A stretch of 7,874 nucleotides of DNA from an uncultured Lachnospiraceae bacterium (GTDB lineage Bacteria > Bacillota > Clostridia > Lachnospirales > Lachnospiraceae), in NCBI GenBank assembly GCA_910586095.1, contig CAJUHQ010000149.1, forward strand, positions 1 through 7,874. Direction: 5' to 3'. The position numbers and the translations under genes were made by a program. The notes under the pieces were generated by a model, which did no database searches, was not told the DNA's origin, and was given only the letters and a program-made list of their open reading frames with translations. This document shows positions 1 to 4,900 of the stretch, piece after piece; position 1 is the first letter of the stretch; every line of letters begins with the position of its first letter.

Positions 1-648
1 GAGTTGATCGTGGTTGAGGAGCTTGATGGTTGGGTAAAAATTGCCATTGAGGAAGGCGACGGATATGTTTCAAGGGATTATGTGAATCTCCGAACTGATT
101 TTGTGCATGCAGAATCAAAAGAGGAGGAGACAGCAAGACTTGCTAAGGAAGCAAAAGCGCGTGAGGAAGCAAGGGCAGCAGCAGAAGCAGCACGTGCAAC
201 AAGAGCGCAGACAGCAACAAACGAAGCACCTGTTCAAAAATCAGCAGACAATCAGGCAACAATAGCCGCTGCACAGAATATTGCTGCTGTATCAGAAGGT
301 AGTGCTATGGGCAAGGAAGTAATTAACTATGCGACACAGTTTGTAGGCAATCCTTATGTATATGGTGGGTCAAGCCTGACAAATGGTACAGATTGTTCAG
401 GATTTGTCATGAGTGTTTACGCAAACTTTGGAGTGAGCTTGCCACATTCTTCTTCAGCGTTGAGAAGCCAGGGATATGATGTTGGTGGAATGGAAAATGC
501 ACAGCCAGGTGATATTATATGTTATTCAGGACATGTGGGACTTTATGTCGGCAATGGTCAAATTGTTCATGCTAGTACAAGCAAAACAGGAATCATTGTG
601 TCAAATGCATCATATCGTTCTGTATTGGCAGTTAGAAGAATCTTTTAG
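1..648 (+). CDS. NlpC/P60-family cell-wall hydrolase with SH3 segment, 5' end missing
   Basis: The reading frame is open from base 1 to the TAG at 646-648, so the true start lies upstream. The first ~33 residues (ending GYVSRDYVNLRTDF) look like the end of a bacterial SH3 domain. An Ala/Glu/Lys/Arg-rich linker follows (roughly bases 112-220), probably helical or coiled-coil, then a Ser/Ala/Gln-rich spacer. The C-terminal ~115 residues are an NlpC/P60 catalytic domain. Its nucleophile is the Cys of DCSGF (codon 394-396), the catalytic His is in GHVGLYVG (532-534), and the third polar residue is probably the His of IVHAS (568-570). Enzymes of this family cut peptidoglycan stem peptides, usually between D-Glu and the diamino acid, outside the cell. 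A signal peptide is expected but lies outside the window. The short gap to the ribU promoter and no clear terminator leave its 3' end undefined. The family call is secure; the substrate bond is inferred. Confidence 0.93.
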   Translation, partial: ELIVVEELDGWVKIAIEEGDGYVSRDYVNLRTDFVHAESKEEETARLAKEAKAREEARAAAEAARATRAQTATNEAPVQKSADNQATIAAAQNIAAVSEGSAMGKEVINYATQFVGNPYVYGGSSLTNGTDCSGFVMSVYANFGVSLPHSSSALRSQGYDVGGMENAQPGDIICYSGHVGLYVGNGQIVHASTSKTGIIVSNASYRSVLAVRRIF

Positions 649-659
649 TAATTGTGAGA

Positions 660-688
660 TTGCATGTATCTCATAAGTATGATATAAT
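660..688 (+). promoter_or_regulatory. Promoter for the FMN riboswitch-ribU transcript
   Basis: TTGCAT (660-665), a 17-base spacer and a perfect TATAAT (683-688), with TGA just before it forming an extended -10. The predicted start near 695 lies about 22 bases before the riboswitch. The -35 sits inside a short inverted repeat, TGAGAT (655-660) / ATCTCA (668-673). That repeat may be an operator or a weak transcript end for the upstream hydrolase gene. Confidence 0.75.
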
Positions 689-716
689 TATTTTTGAAAA
701 CTGAATCGTGAAAATG

Positions 717-824
717 TCTTCAGGGCAGGGTGAGATTCCCGACCGGCAGTAAAAGTCTGCAGGCGCGAAAGCGCAGGATTTGGTGCAATTCCAAAACCGA
801 CAGTATAGTCTGGATTAAAGAAGG
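717..824 (+). promoter_or_regulatory. FMN riboswitch (RFN element)
   Basis: The conserved RFN core is complete. AGGGCAGGGTG and ATTCCCGACCGGC lie at the 5' side, GATTTGGTG, ATTCC and AAACCGACAGTATAGTCTGG at the 3' side. A variable GCGC-GAAA-GCGC hairpin lies between them. The closing stem P1 pairs TCTTC (717-721) with GAAGG (820-824). The element binds flavin mononucleotide and usually switches off riboflavin synthesis or uptake genes. Here an intrinsic terminator at 934-973 and then ribU follow, so premature transcription termination is the likely mode. A possible switch is that TTCAGG (719-724) of the P1 5' strand can pair with CCTGAA (936-941) of the terminator stem, giving an antiterminated state without FMN. 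That pairing is inference. Confidence 0.97.
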
Positions 825-933
825 TGTGTTGAGATGGTTAGTAATACTCTAACATAGTACACTCTTTTTCTGTCAATCGCAAAGCTGCTCTGTTGACAAT
901 CTTTTGATCGTTTCAATACATCTTAAAAATTTG

Positions 934-973
934 CACCTGAAAGCCATTGTAGCGCTTTCAGGTGTTATTTTAT
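934..973 (+). terminator. Intrinsic terminator controlled by the FMN riboswitch
   Basis: An 11-bp perfect stem, CACCTGAAAGC (934-944) with GCTTTCAGGTG (954-964), has a 9-base loop and is followed by TTATTTTAT. It lies between the aptamer and ribU with no gene in between, as expected for a riboswitch expression platform. A weaker hairpin upstream (GTTAG 837-841 / CTAAC 849-853, with GTGT/ACAC flanks, then TCTTTTT at 863-869) could be a first terminator or part of the alternative fold. The spacer between them holds an inverted pair TGTCAA (871-876) / TTGACA (893-898). Confidence 0.85.
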
Positions 974-974
974 G

Positions 975-1064
975 TACACAGATAAATGAACTTAAGTAGA
1001 GAAAAAATTATCTTCTTGACTTGAGTGTACAAATCTGTGTAGAAAAAATAAGCCGCAAAAGCGG
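975..1064 (+). other. Long imperfect hairpin plus small GC hairpin in the ribU leader
   Basis: TACACAGAT (975-983) is an exact inverted match to ATCTGTGTA (1033-1041). Inside, CTTAAGT (991-997) pairs with ACTTGAG (1019-1025) with one G-U, leaving a symmetric 7 x 7 internal loop. Just after it comes CCGC-AAAA-GCGG (1053-1064), 16 bases before the ribU ribosome binding site. No T-run follows, so these are not terminators. They may protect or process the 5' end of antiterminated mRNA. TTGACT (1016-1021) followed after 18 bases by TAGAAA is a weak promoter candidate in the same stretch. Confidence 0.5.
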
Positions 1065-1092
1065 TGCTAATCAATTTTTAGGAGGTATGAAA

Positions 1093-1737
1093 ATGAATAA
1101 AAGAACCAAAACAATTACAACTATAAGCATGCTTTGTGCTCTCGCTTATATTGCAGTGGCAGTTGGCCGTATCCCACTTGTACTTTTCTTAAAGTATGAT
1201 CCAAAAGATGTTATTATAGCAATTGGCGGATTGCTTTTTGGTCCGATGATATCATTTGTGGTCGCATTTGTAGTTTCGTTTATACAGATGATTACAATCA
1301 GTGAAAATGGACTCATTGGCTTTCTCATGAATGTTATTTCAAGTAGTTCGTTTGCATGTACAGCCGCATGGATTTATAAAAAAAGACGTAGAGTGTCTGG
1401 TGCCTTGTTAGGTCTTTTTTGTGGATGGGGTTGTATGATTATTGTTATGCTATTGTGGAACTATATTATGACTCCTCTTTATATGGGATGTTCACGTCAG
1501 GAGGTTATAGAGTTACTTTTGCCTGCATTTTTACCATTTAACTTAGTTAAGGGTGGTCTAAATATGGCAATTACTATGATTTTGTACAAACCGATTGTCA
1601 CAGCGCTACGACGTGCTCATTTGATTGAGACAAAATCAGAATCAACGTTTCGTGTTCAATGGGGAATTATACTTGTAGTTTGTGCAGTAGGAGCATCTTG
1701 TATCCTGTTGGTACTCGCACTAAAAGGCTTCTTTTAA
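1093..1737 (+). CDS. ribU: Riboflavin transporter, ECF-type substrate-binding S component (RibU family)
   Basis: A 214-residue integral membrane protein. The start is ATG 1093 because GGAGG (1081-1085) lies 7 bases upstream; ATG 1087 sits against the ribosome binding site and the longer TTG opening at 1021 has none. Hydrophobic segments lie near residues 9-30, 38-50, 53-70, 76-94, 101-125 and 140-168. LKYDPKDVIIAIGGLLFGP (residues 33-51) is typical of the riboflavin S-component family, and TM1 has the small-residue ALAYIAVA motif of the kind that docks to the EcfT subunit. It would bind riboflavin and import it with a shared EcfA/A'/T energising module, not encoded here. The FMN riboswitch just upstream strongly supports the substrate. 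An additional hydrophobic segment near residues 190-211 follows a polar stretch; typical family members have six helices, so this C-terminal helix is a possible extension. A clear terminator follows at 1879. Confidence 0.93.
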   Translation: MNKRTKTITTISMLCALAYIAVAVGRIPLVLFLKYDPKDVIIAIGGLLFGPMISFVVAFVVSFIQMITISENGLIGFLMNVISSSSFACTAAWIYKKRRRVSGALLGLFCGWGCMIIVMLLWNYIMTPLYMGCSRQEVIELLLPAFLPFNLVKGGLNMAITMILYKPIVTALRRAHLIETKSESTFRVQWGIILVVCAVGASCILLVLALKGFF

Positions 1738-1878
1738 TGTGACAATCAAATCCAATATAAGGTGATAGAAGATATAGTATACTACTAGTTATAAAGTGAA
1801 AATATAAGGATTTTATGGCTTGTAGAATAAGACAATAGAGTGTCTGCAAATGGAGTGTAACATATGTTAGAAATTTGT

Positions 1879-1914
1879 AATAATTCTGTCGTTTTATGAC
1901 AGAATTATTTTTTT
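1879..1914 (+). terminator. Intrinsic terminator after ribU
   Basis: A 12-bp stem, AATAATTCTGTC (1879-1890) with GACAGAATTATT (1898-1909), has a 7-base loop and runs into seven T (1908-1914). It lies 141 bases past the ribU stop. With flanking A and T runs it could also act weakly on the other strand. Confidence 0.85.
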
Positions 1915-2002
1915 GAATGTGGTATATGGGTATGGAAAAAGTGCACAAAAAATTGCAGACATTTTTTTTGTATACAAGTATTGTACTTAGAATGTTCACA
2001 GT

Positions 2003-2099
2003 TTATCCACAAGGAAAAAAGTGAAAAGTTGCGATAAATGAAGTTATACACTAAATTATCCACAATATCCACAGGATTAAACGAGTTTTCTTGTGGAAA
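2003..2099. promoter_or_regulatory. Cluster of DnaA-box-like 9-mers
   Basis: Two perfect consensus DnaA boxes TTATCCACA occur at 2003-2011 and 2056-2064. ATATCCACA (2065-2073, one mismatch) directly abuts the second, giving a 9-base direct repeat. TTATACACT (2044-2052) has two mismatches, and TGTGGAAAT on the + strand (2092-2100) reads as a two-mismatch box on the other strand. A/T-rich DNA follows. DnaA is known to bind such clusters at origins and at regulatory sites away from origins. No dnaA, dnaN or rpmH is visible, so a non-origin DnaA-binding cluster, or control of hpf, seems more likely than oriC. Confidence 0.5.
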
Positions 2100-2179
2100 T
2101 CAAAAGAGTAAATACAAACATGCATTTTGTGCAAAAAGTGAGAAAATTGTTGAAAAGTAAAAATATAAGAGAAAAGATA

Positions 2180-2207
2180 TTGACAAAACAGAGTGCTTTA
2201 CTATAGA
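2180..2207 (+). promoter_or_regulatory. Candidate upstream promoter for hpf
   Basis: A perfect -35 TTGACA (2180-2185), a 16-base spacer and TATAGA (2202-2207). It would give a leader of about 165 bases before hpf. The -10 is weaker than that of the downstream promoter. Confidence 0.4.
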
Positions 2208-2314
2208 AAAATATCGTAATATTTTTGTAATAATTTTAGTGTTTGCAAACAATTGGGTGATATAGTAAATCCAGCTAAACTGTTACAAAATTTATATTTT
2301 CAGCACAAAATATA

Positions 2315-2342
2315 TTGAAAAAATAATCGTGTGTGTTATAAT
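2315..2342 (+). promoter_or_regulatory. Main promoter for hpf
   Basis: TTGAAA (2315-2320), a 16-base spacer and a perfect TATAAT (2337-2342) preceded by TGT, an extended -10. The predicted start near 2349 leaves a leader of about 29 bases, enough for the ribosome binding site AAGGGA (2362-2367). Confidence 0.72.
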
Positions 2343-2377
2343 TGAAATACAATTAAGAACGAAGGGATGTGGACGTA

Positions 2378-2911
<534 letters not shown>

Positions 2912-2924
2912 AACGTGTCAGTGG

Positions 2925-2956
2925 ACAGGTATCGGAGATCCGATACCTGTTTTTTT
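2925..2956 (+). terminator. Strong intrinsic terminator after hpf
   Basis: An 11-bp perfect stem, ACAGGTATCGG (2925-2935) with CCGATACCTGT (2940-2950), has a 4-base loop AGAT and is followed by seven T (2950-2956). It lies 14 bases past the hpf stop. Confidence 0.95.
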
Positions 2957-2959
2957 ATT

Positions 2960-3030
2960 GTGAAAGTACTTCTAACTGCCTGCGGCAGTTTTCGTTTGCA
3001 ACAAAGACTGCTTCACAAAGAAGTATTAAG
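2960..3030 (+). repeat. Bracket module 1, diverged
   Basis: Starts right after the hpf terminator. TACTTCT (2967-2973) pairs with AGAAGTA (3019-3025), extended by G-U and A-T pairs, and is followed by TTAAG as in the other modules. A perfect internal hairpin, AACTGCC-TGC-GGCAGTT (2974-2990), sits inside. The outer TCACAC closure is missing. Confidence 0.6.
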
Positions 3031-3292
3031 TTTGATGCCGAAGATTTCCGCGACATGGGAATTAGTGCACGTAGGCGTCAAAATAAATTATGTCAAACAC
3101 ATAAATTTTTATAAAAGTAACAATTAATATTTGAAAGGATTTCCACATATATTAATAGAAAGACAGCGGGGAAGAGTATTTATCAACGTGAATTTTGTTT
3201 TCAATGTTATACAAAGCCCCGTAGCACGCTGCAAGCACTGTATGCTCTATCTTGCTTGGAAGAACTCATCAAGAGTGGGCAGATGGGGGTAA

Positions 3293-3358
3293 GTGTGAGA
3301 AGAGTTTCTAGCTGCTCACAGCAAAGGCTGTTTCGCAGAGAAACTCTAAGTCTCACAC
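3293..3358 (+). repeat. Bracket module 2, long branched hairpin
   Basis: GTGTGAGA (3293-3300) pairs with TCTCACAC (3351-3358), and AGAGTTTCT (3301-3309) with AGAAACTCT (3339-3347), with AAG bulged on the 3' side: 17 bp in all. The stem continues with CTGC/GCAG (3312-3315/3335-3338) and ends in ACAGC/GCTGT (3318-3322/3327-3331) around an AAAG loop. Confidence 0.85.
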
Positions 3359-3422
3359 CGTGAGAAGTATTTCTAGCTGCTCACAGCAAAGGCTGTTTCG
3401 CAGAGAAACTCTAAGTCTCACG
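3359..3422 (+). repeat. Bracket module 3, tandem copy of module 2
   Basis: Bases 3360-3421 match 3295-3356 at an offset of 65 with only two differences (both in the 5' arm), including 52 identical bases in a row. The outer pair CGTGAGA (3359-3365) / TCTCACG (3416-3422) is intact. The two changes break pairs in the inner stem, suggesting a recent duplication that is beginning to decay. Confidence 0.85.
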
Positions 3423-3430
3423 CCCTTGAT

Positions 3431-3467
3431 TTGAGTCGCAGCAAAGCTGCGACATGGAGTTAGTGTG
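3431..3467 (+). repeat. Linker module with 8-bp stem
   Basis: GTCGCAGC (3435-3442), loop AAA, GCTGCGAC (3446-3453), then ATGGAGTTAGTGTGA, which leads straight into the next bracket module. The layout equals that of the GCCGCC-AAA-GGCGGC modules downstream, with different stem bases. Confidence 0.75.
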
Positions 3468-3484
3468 AAATTAAAATTTCACAC
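3463..3484 (+). repeat. Minimal bracket module, perfect 22-base palindrome
   Basis: GTGTGAAATT (3463-3472) is exactly complementary to AATTTCACAC (3475-3484) with only AA between. It looks like the outer bracket of the larger modules with nothing inside. Confidence 0.75.
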
Positions 3485-3561
3485 AGGAAAACGCAAAAGA
3501 CAGCGTTTTTCATTTCTATTTGAGCCGCCAAAGGCGGCATGGGGGATTAGTGTGAAAAATA
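3477..3561 (+). repeat. 85-base direct repeat, copy A
   Basis: Matches 3619-3703 at an offset of 142 with two differences (3549 and 3552). It contains a TTTCACAC bracket end, the AAAACGC/GCGTTTT hairpin with loop AAAAGACA (3488-3509), and the GCCGCC-AAA-GGCGGC linker stem (3524-3538). GGGGGATT and a GTGTGAAAA bracket start follow. Confidence 0.95.
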
Positions 3562-3626
3562 GTTCTAAGGCAGCAAAAGACACTGCCTAAGAACTATTAA
3601 GTCTGCATAGCAGACTTTTTTCACAC
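3550..3626 (+). repeat. Bracket module 5 with nested hairpins
   Basis: The outer pair is GTGTGAAAAA (3550-3559) / TTTTTCACAC (3617-3626). Inside, AATAGTTCT (3558-3566) pairs with AGAACTATT (3590-3598) and AGGCAG (3568-3573) with CTGCCT (3583-3588), separated by one A-A mismatch, around loop CAAAAGACA. A second small hairpin, GTCTGC-ATA-GCAGAC (3601-3615), lies before six T (3616-3621), so this part could end transcription on the + strand before the M23 gene. Confidence 0.85.
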
Positions 3627-3703
3627 AGGAAAACGCAAAAGACAGCGTTTTTCATTTCTATTTGAGCCGCCAAAGGCGGCATGGGGGATTGGTATGAAAA
3701 ATA
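3619..3703 (+). repeat. 85-base direct repeat, copy B, reaching into the M23 start
   Basis: Second copy of 3477-3561. Two base differences turn the bracket start TTAGTGTGAAAA into TTGGTATGAAAA, creating ATG 3694. The GGGGG of the linker module (3683-3687) lies 6 bases before that ATG and acts as the ribosome binding site. The repeat thus supplies the translation start of the next gene. Confidence 0.95.
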
Positions 3704-4734
3704 AAATGATGGTGTGTCTTGTTCTAGTGGCCGTTATACTAGCAGCAGGCATATATACATATGAAGGCAAACAAAGGGAAATTCCTGCAAGTCAGACAGG
3801 GGGATTTATCAAATGGGTAGACTTTAATGCTTCTAAGGAAGCTATGAAAAAAGCTTGTCTTATGGATATAGAAAGTTATGGAGATGAGGTTCATTTAGAC
3901 TGGATTACACTTCTTGCCTATGCAGCAGTGCGCGGAGGAGGAGAATTTGGCAACAAATCGTTAGGATACATTGATGAGGTGGCAGACAAACTTATTGCTA
4001 AAGAGGTGACACAAGAAGATCTAAAAGAAAAATACAAATATTTCTCTTATTATTATGAAGCCTATTCTGCGGTGCTTGGCGGAATGGTTGGAGAGTATGA
4101 GGTGGCGGATGAAAATGGTCAAATGCAAAGAAAGTATGGACTTAAGGCATTCTCACCGATTGCAAAAGGATTTGAGTATCAAGATTATGATGATTTTGGT
4201 GTATCGCGAAGTTTTGGATACAAACGACAGCATTTAGGACATGATATGATGGGATTGATAGGAACTCCTATTATTGCCTGTGAATCTGGATATGTAGAAG
4301 CACTTGGATGGAATCGATATGGTGGTTGGCGCATAGGGATTCGCAGTTTTGACAACAAACGATATTATTACTATGCACATTTAAGACAAAATCGTCCCTA
4401 TGCGGAAGGACTGAAAGAAGGCGATTATGTCACAGCGGGTGATGTGATAGGATATATGGGGCACACAGGATACAGTGACACAGAAAACGTAAATAATATA
4501 GAAACTGTACACCTACATGTGGGCTTGCAATTGATTTTTGACGAGTCCCAAAAAGATGGCAATAACGAAATTTGGGTGGACTTTTATCAGTTGGCTGGTT
4601 TTTTGAGTGCCAATCGGTGTGAAGTGGTGCGAGATGAGGCTACGAAGGAGTGGGATAGAAAGTATCCTATGATCGATCCGGCAGTGCCAACGACAACAGA
4701 TTTAGAGGAGAAAACAGAACAAAAAAATCAATAA
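3694..4734 (+). CDS. M23-family (LytM-type) metallopeptidase, probably membrane-anchored
   Basis: A 346-residue protein. Residues 1-22 (MKNKMMVCLVLVAVILAAGI and following) form a signal anchor or uncleaved signal peptide. Residues ~40-130 form a mostly helical domain of unknown role with DWITLLAYAA and tyrosine-rich KYKYFSYYYEAY. Residues ~140-275 are the M23 domain. All zinc-site residues are present: His170 and Asp174 of HLGHD, His219 of YYAHL, and His263/His265 of HLH. Such enzymes cut peptidoglycan cross-bridges or stem peptides outside the membrane. The C-terminus is a polar, Thr/Glu/Lys-rich tail. ATG 3694 is preferred because GGGGG lies 6 bases upstream and the signal anchor starts there; ATG 3706 is less well placed. 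No strong promoter is visible in the repeats upstream, so expression may be low or driven from farther away. The peptidase call is firm; its bond specificity is not visible. Confidence 0.92.
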   Translation: MKNKMMVCLVLVAVILAAGIYTYEGKQREIPASQTGGFIKWVDFNASKEAMKKACLMDIESYGDEVHLDWITLLAYAAVRGGGEFGNKSLGYIDEVADKLIAKEVTQEDLKEKYKYFSYYYEAYSAVLGGMVGEYEVADENGQMQRKYGLKAFSPIAKGFEYQDYDDFGVSRSFGYKRQHLGHDMMGLIGTPIIACESGYVEALGWNRYGGWRIGIRSFDNKRYYYYAHLRQNRPYAEGLKEGDYVTAGDVIGYMGHTGYSDTENVNNIETVHLHVGLQLIFDESQKDGNNEIWVDFYQLAGFLSANRCEVVRDEATKEWDRKYPMIDPAVPTTTDLEEKTEQKNQ

Positions 4735-4787
4735 TTTTTTCTTCCAAAATTTGTAAAAAATGCATGAAATATCAAGTGACAAATACA

Positions 4788-4816
4788 TTGCTTTTTTTTT
4801 AACAATATGTTACAAT
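4788..4816 (+). promoter_or_regulatory. Promoter of the thl-crt-hbd operon
   Basis: TTGCTT (4788-4793), a 17-base spacer and TACAAT (4811-4816) preceded by TGT, an extended -10. The predicted start is near 4823. TAACA-ATA-TGTTA (4800-4812) is an inverted repeat overlapping the -10. The stretch from the M23 stop to here has only a weak A/T hairpin and no convincing terminator. Confidence 0.7.
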
Positions 4817-4826
4817 AAGCACAATG

Positions 4827-4846
4827 ATTGTGATAAAAATAACAAT
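4827..4846. promoter_or_regulatory. Rex-like operator candidate downstream of the thl promoter
   Basis: TTGTGAT-AAAA-ATAACAA (4828-4845) is an 18-base near-perfect inverted repeat, with one further A/T pair outside. It resembles the clostridial Rex consensus TTGTTAA-N4-TTAACAA, with two mismatches in the left half and one in the right. It lies just after the predicted transcription start, a place where bound repressor would block. Rex senses NADH/NAD+ and is known to control thl and crt in clostridia. The overlapping palindrome CACAAT-G-ATTGTG (4820-4832) and a second one, CACAATTGTG (4856-4865), are alternative operator readings. Confidence 0.5.
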
Positions 4847-4900
4847 CAAAAACAGCACAATTGTGTAAAAAGTGTATGATGAGAGATGGAGGAAAAGATG

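Larger units (their letters stand above)
1738..2377. other. Gene-free stretch between ribU and hpf
   Basis: No credible coding region on either strand. It holds the ribU terminator, a DnaA-box-like cluster and two hpf promoters, listed separately. Short exact palindromes also occur: TAGTATACTA (1775-1784), TTGTATACAA (1968-1977) and GTTTGCAAAC (2241-2250). AAGTA-TTG-TACTT (1976-1988) overlaps the second. A small stem AGACA/TGTCT (1830-1834/1841-1845) follows ribU. The part from about 2100 to 2340 is strongly A/T-rich. Confidence 0.7.
2957..3703. repeat. Array of modular palindromic repeats between hpf and the M23 peptidase gene
   Basis: This stretch of about 740 bases has no convincing gene; an 80-codon open frame at 3121-3363 has no usable start and ends inside the repeats. 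Three module types recur. Bracket modules open with GTG(TG)A, carry an inner stem ending TTCT / AGAA, then WTAAG, and often close with TCACAC (2960-3030, 3293-3358, 3359-3422, 3463-3484, 3550-3626). Linker modules are TTTGA, a GC-rich stem around AAA, then ATGGRRRTTAGTG (3031-3067 degenerate, 3431-3467, 3520-3554, 3662-3696). The third type is an AAAACGC/GCGTTTT hairpin with loop AAAAGACA (3488-3509, 3630-3651). The modules alternate up to the M23 start codon. A weak promoter candidate, TTGAAA (3131-3136) with TAATAG (3153-3158), lies in the less repetitive middle part (3068-3292). Confidence 0.85.

Noticed and set aside
1667..1999. 110-codon open frame on the - strand after ribU
   Set aside because: It overlaps the 3' end of ribU, the ribU terminator and A/T-rich spacer, and has no family resemblance or good ribosome binding site.
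2003..2340. Chromosomal or plasmid replication origin
   Set aside because: DnaA boxes and A/T-rich DNA are present, but no dnaA, dnaN, rpmH, rep gene or clear origin layout is visible; kept only as a DnaA-box cluster.
2915..3127. 70-codon open frame on the + strand after hpf
   Set aside because: It reads through the hpf terminator stem and repeat module 1, has no ribosome binding site, and its composition looks random.
3463..3484. CRP/FNR-type operator
   Set aside because: The half-sites TGTGA and TCACA are 10 bases apart instead of 6, and the same ends recur in the repeat modules, so the repeat family explains them better.
3293..3703. CRISPR array or type III toxin-antitoxin RNA repeats
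   Set aside because: Units have unequal lengths and no regular spacers, and neither cas genes nor a toxin-like gene is adjacent; the next gene is an M23 peptidase.
4721..4740. Intrinsic terminator at the M23 gene stop
   Set aside because: The stem is only A-T pairs with no GC and would be too weak to terminate well.
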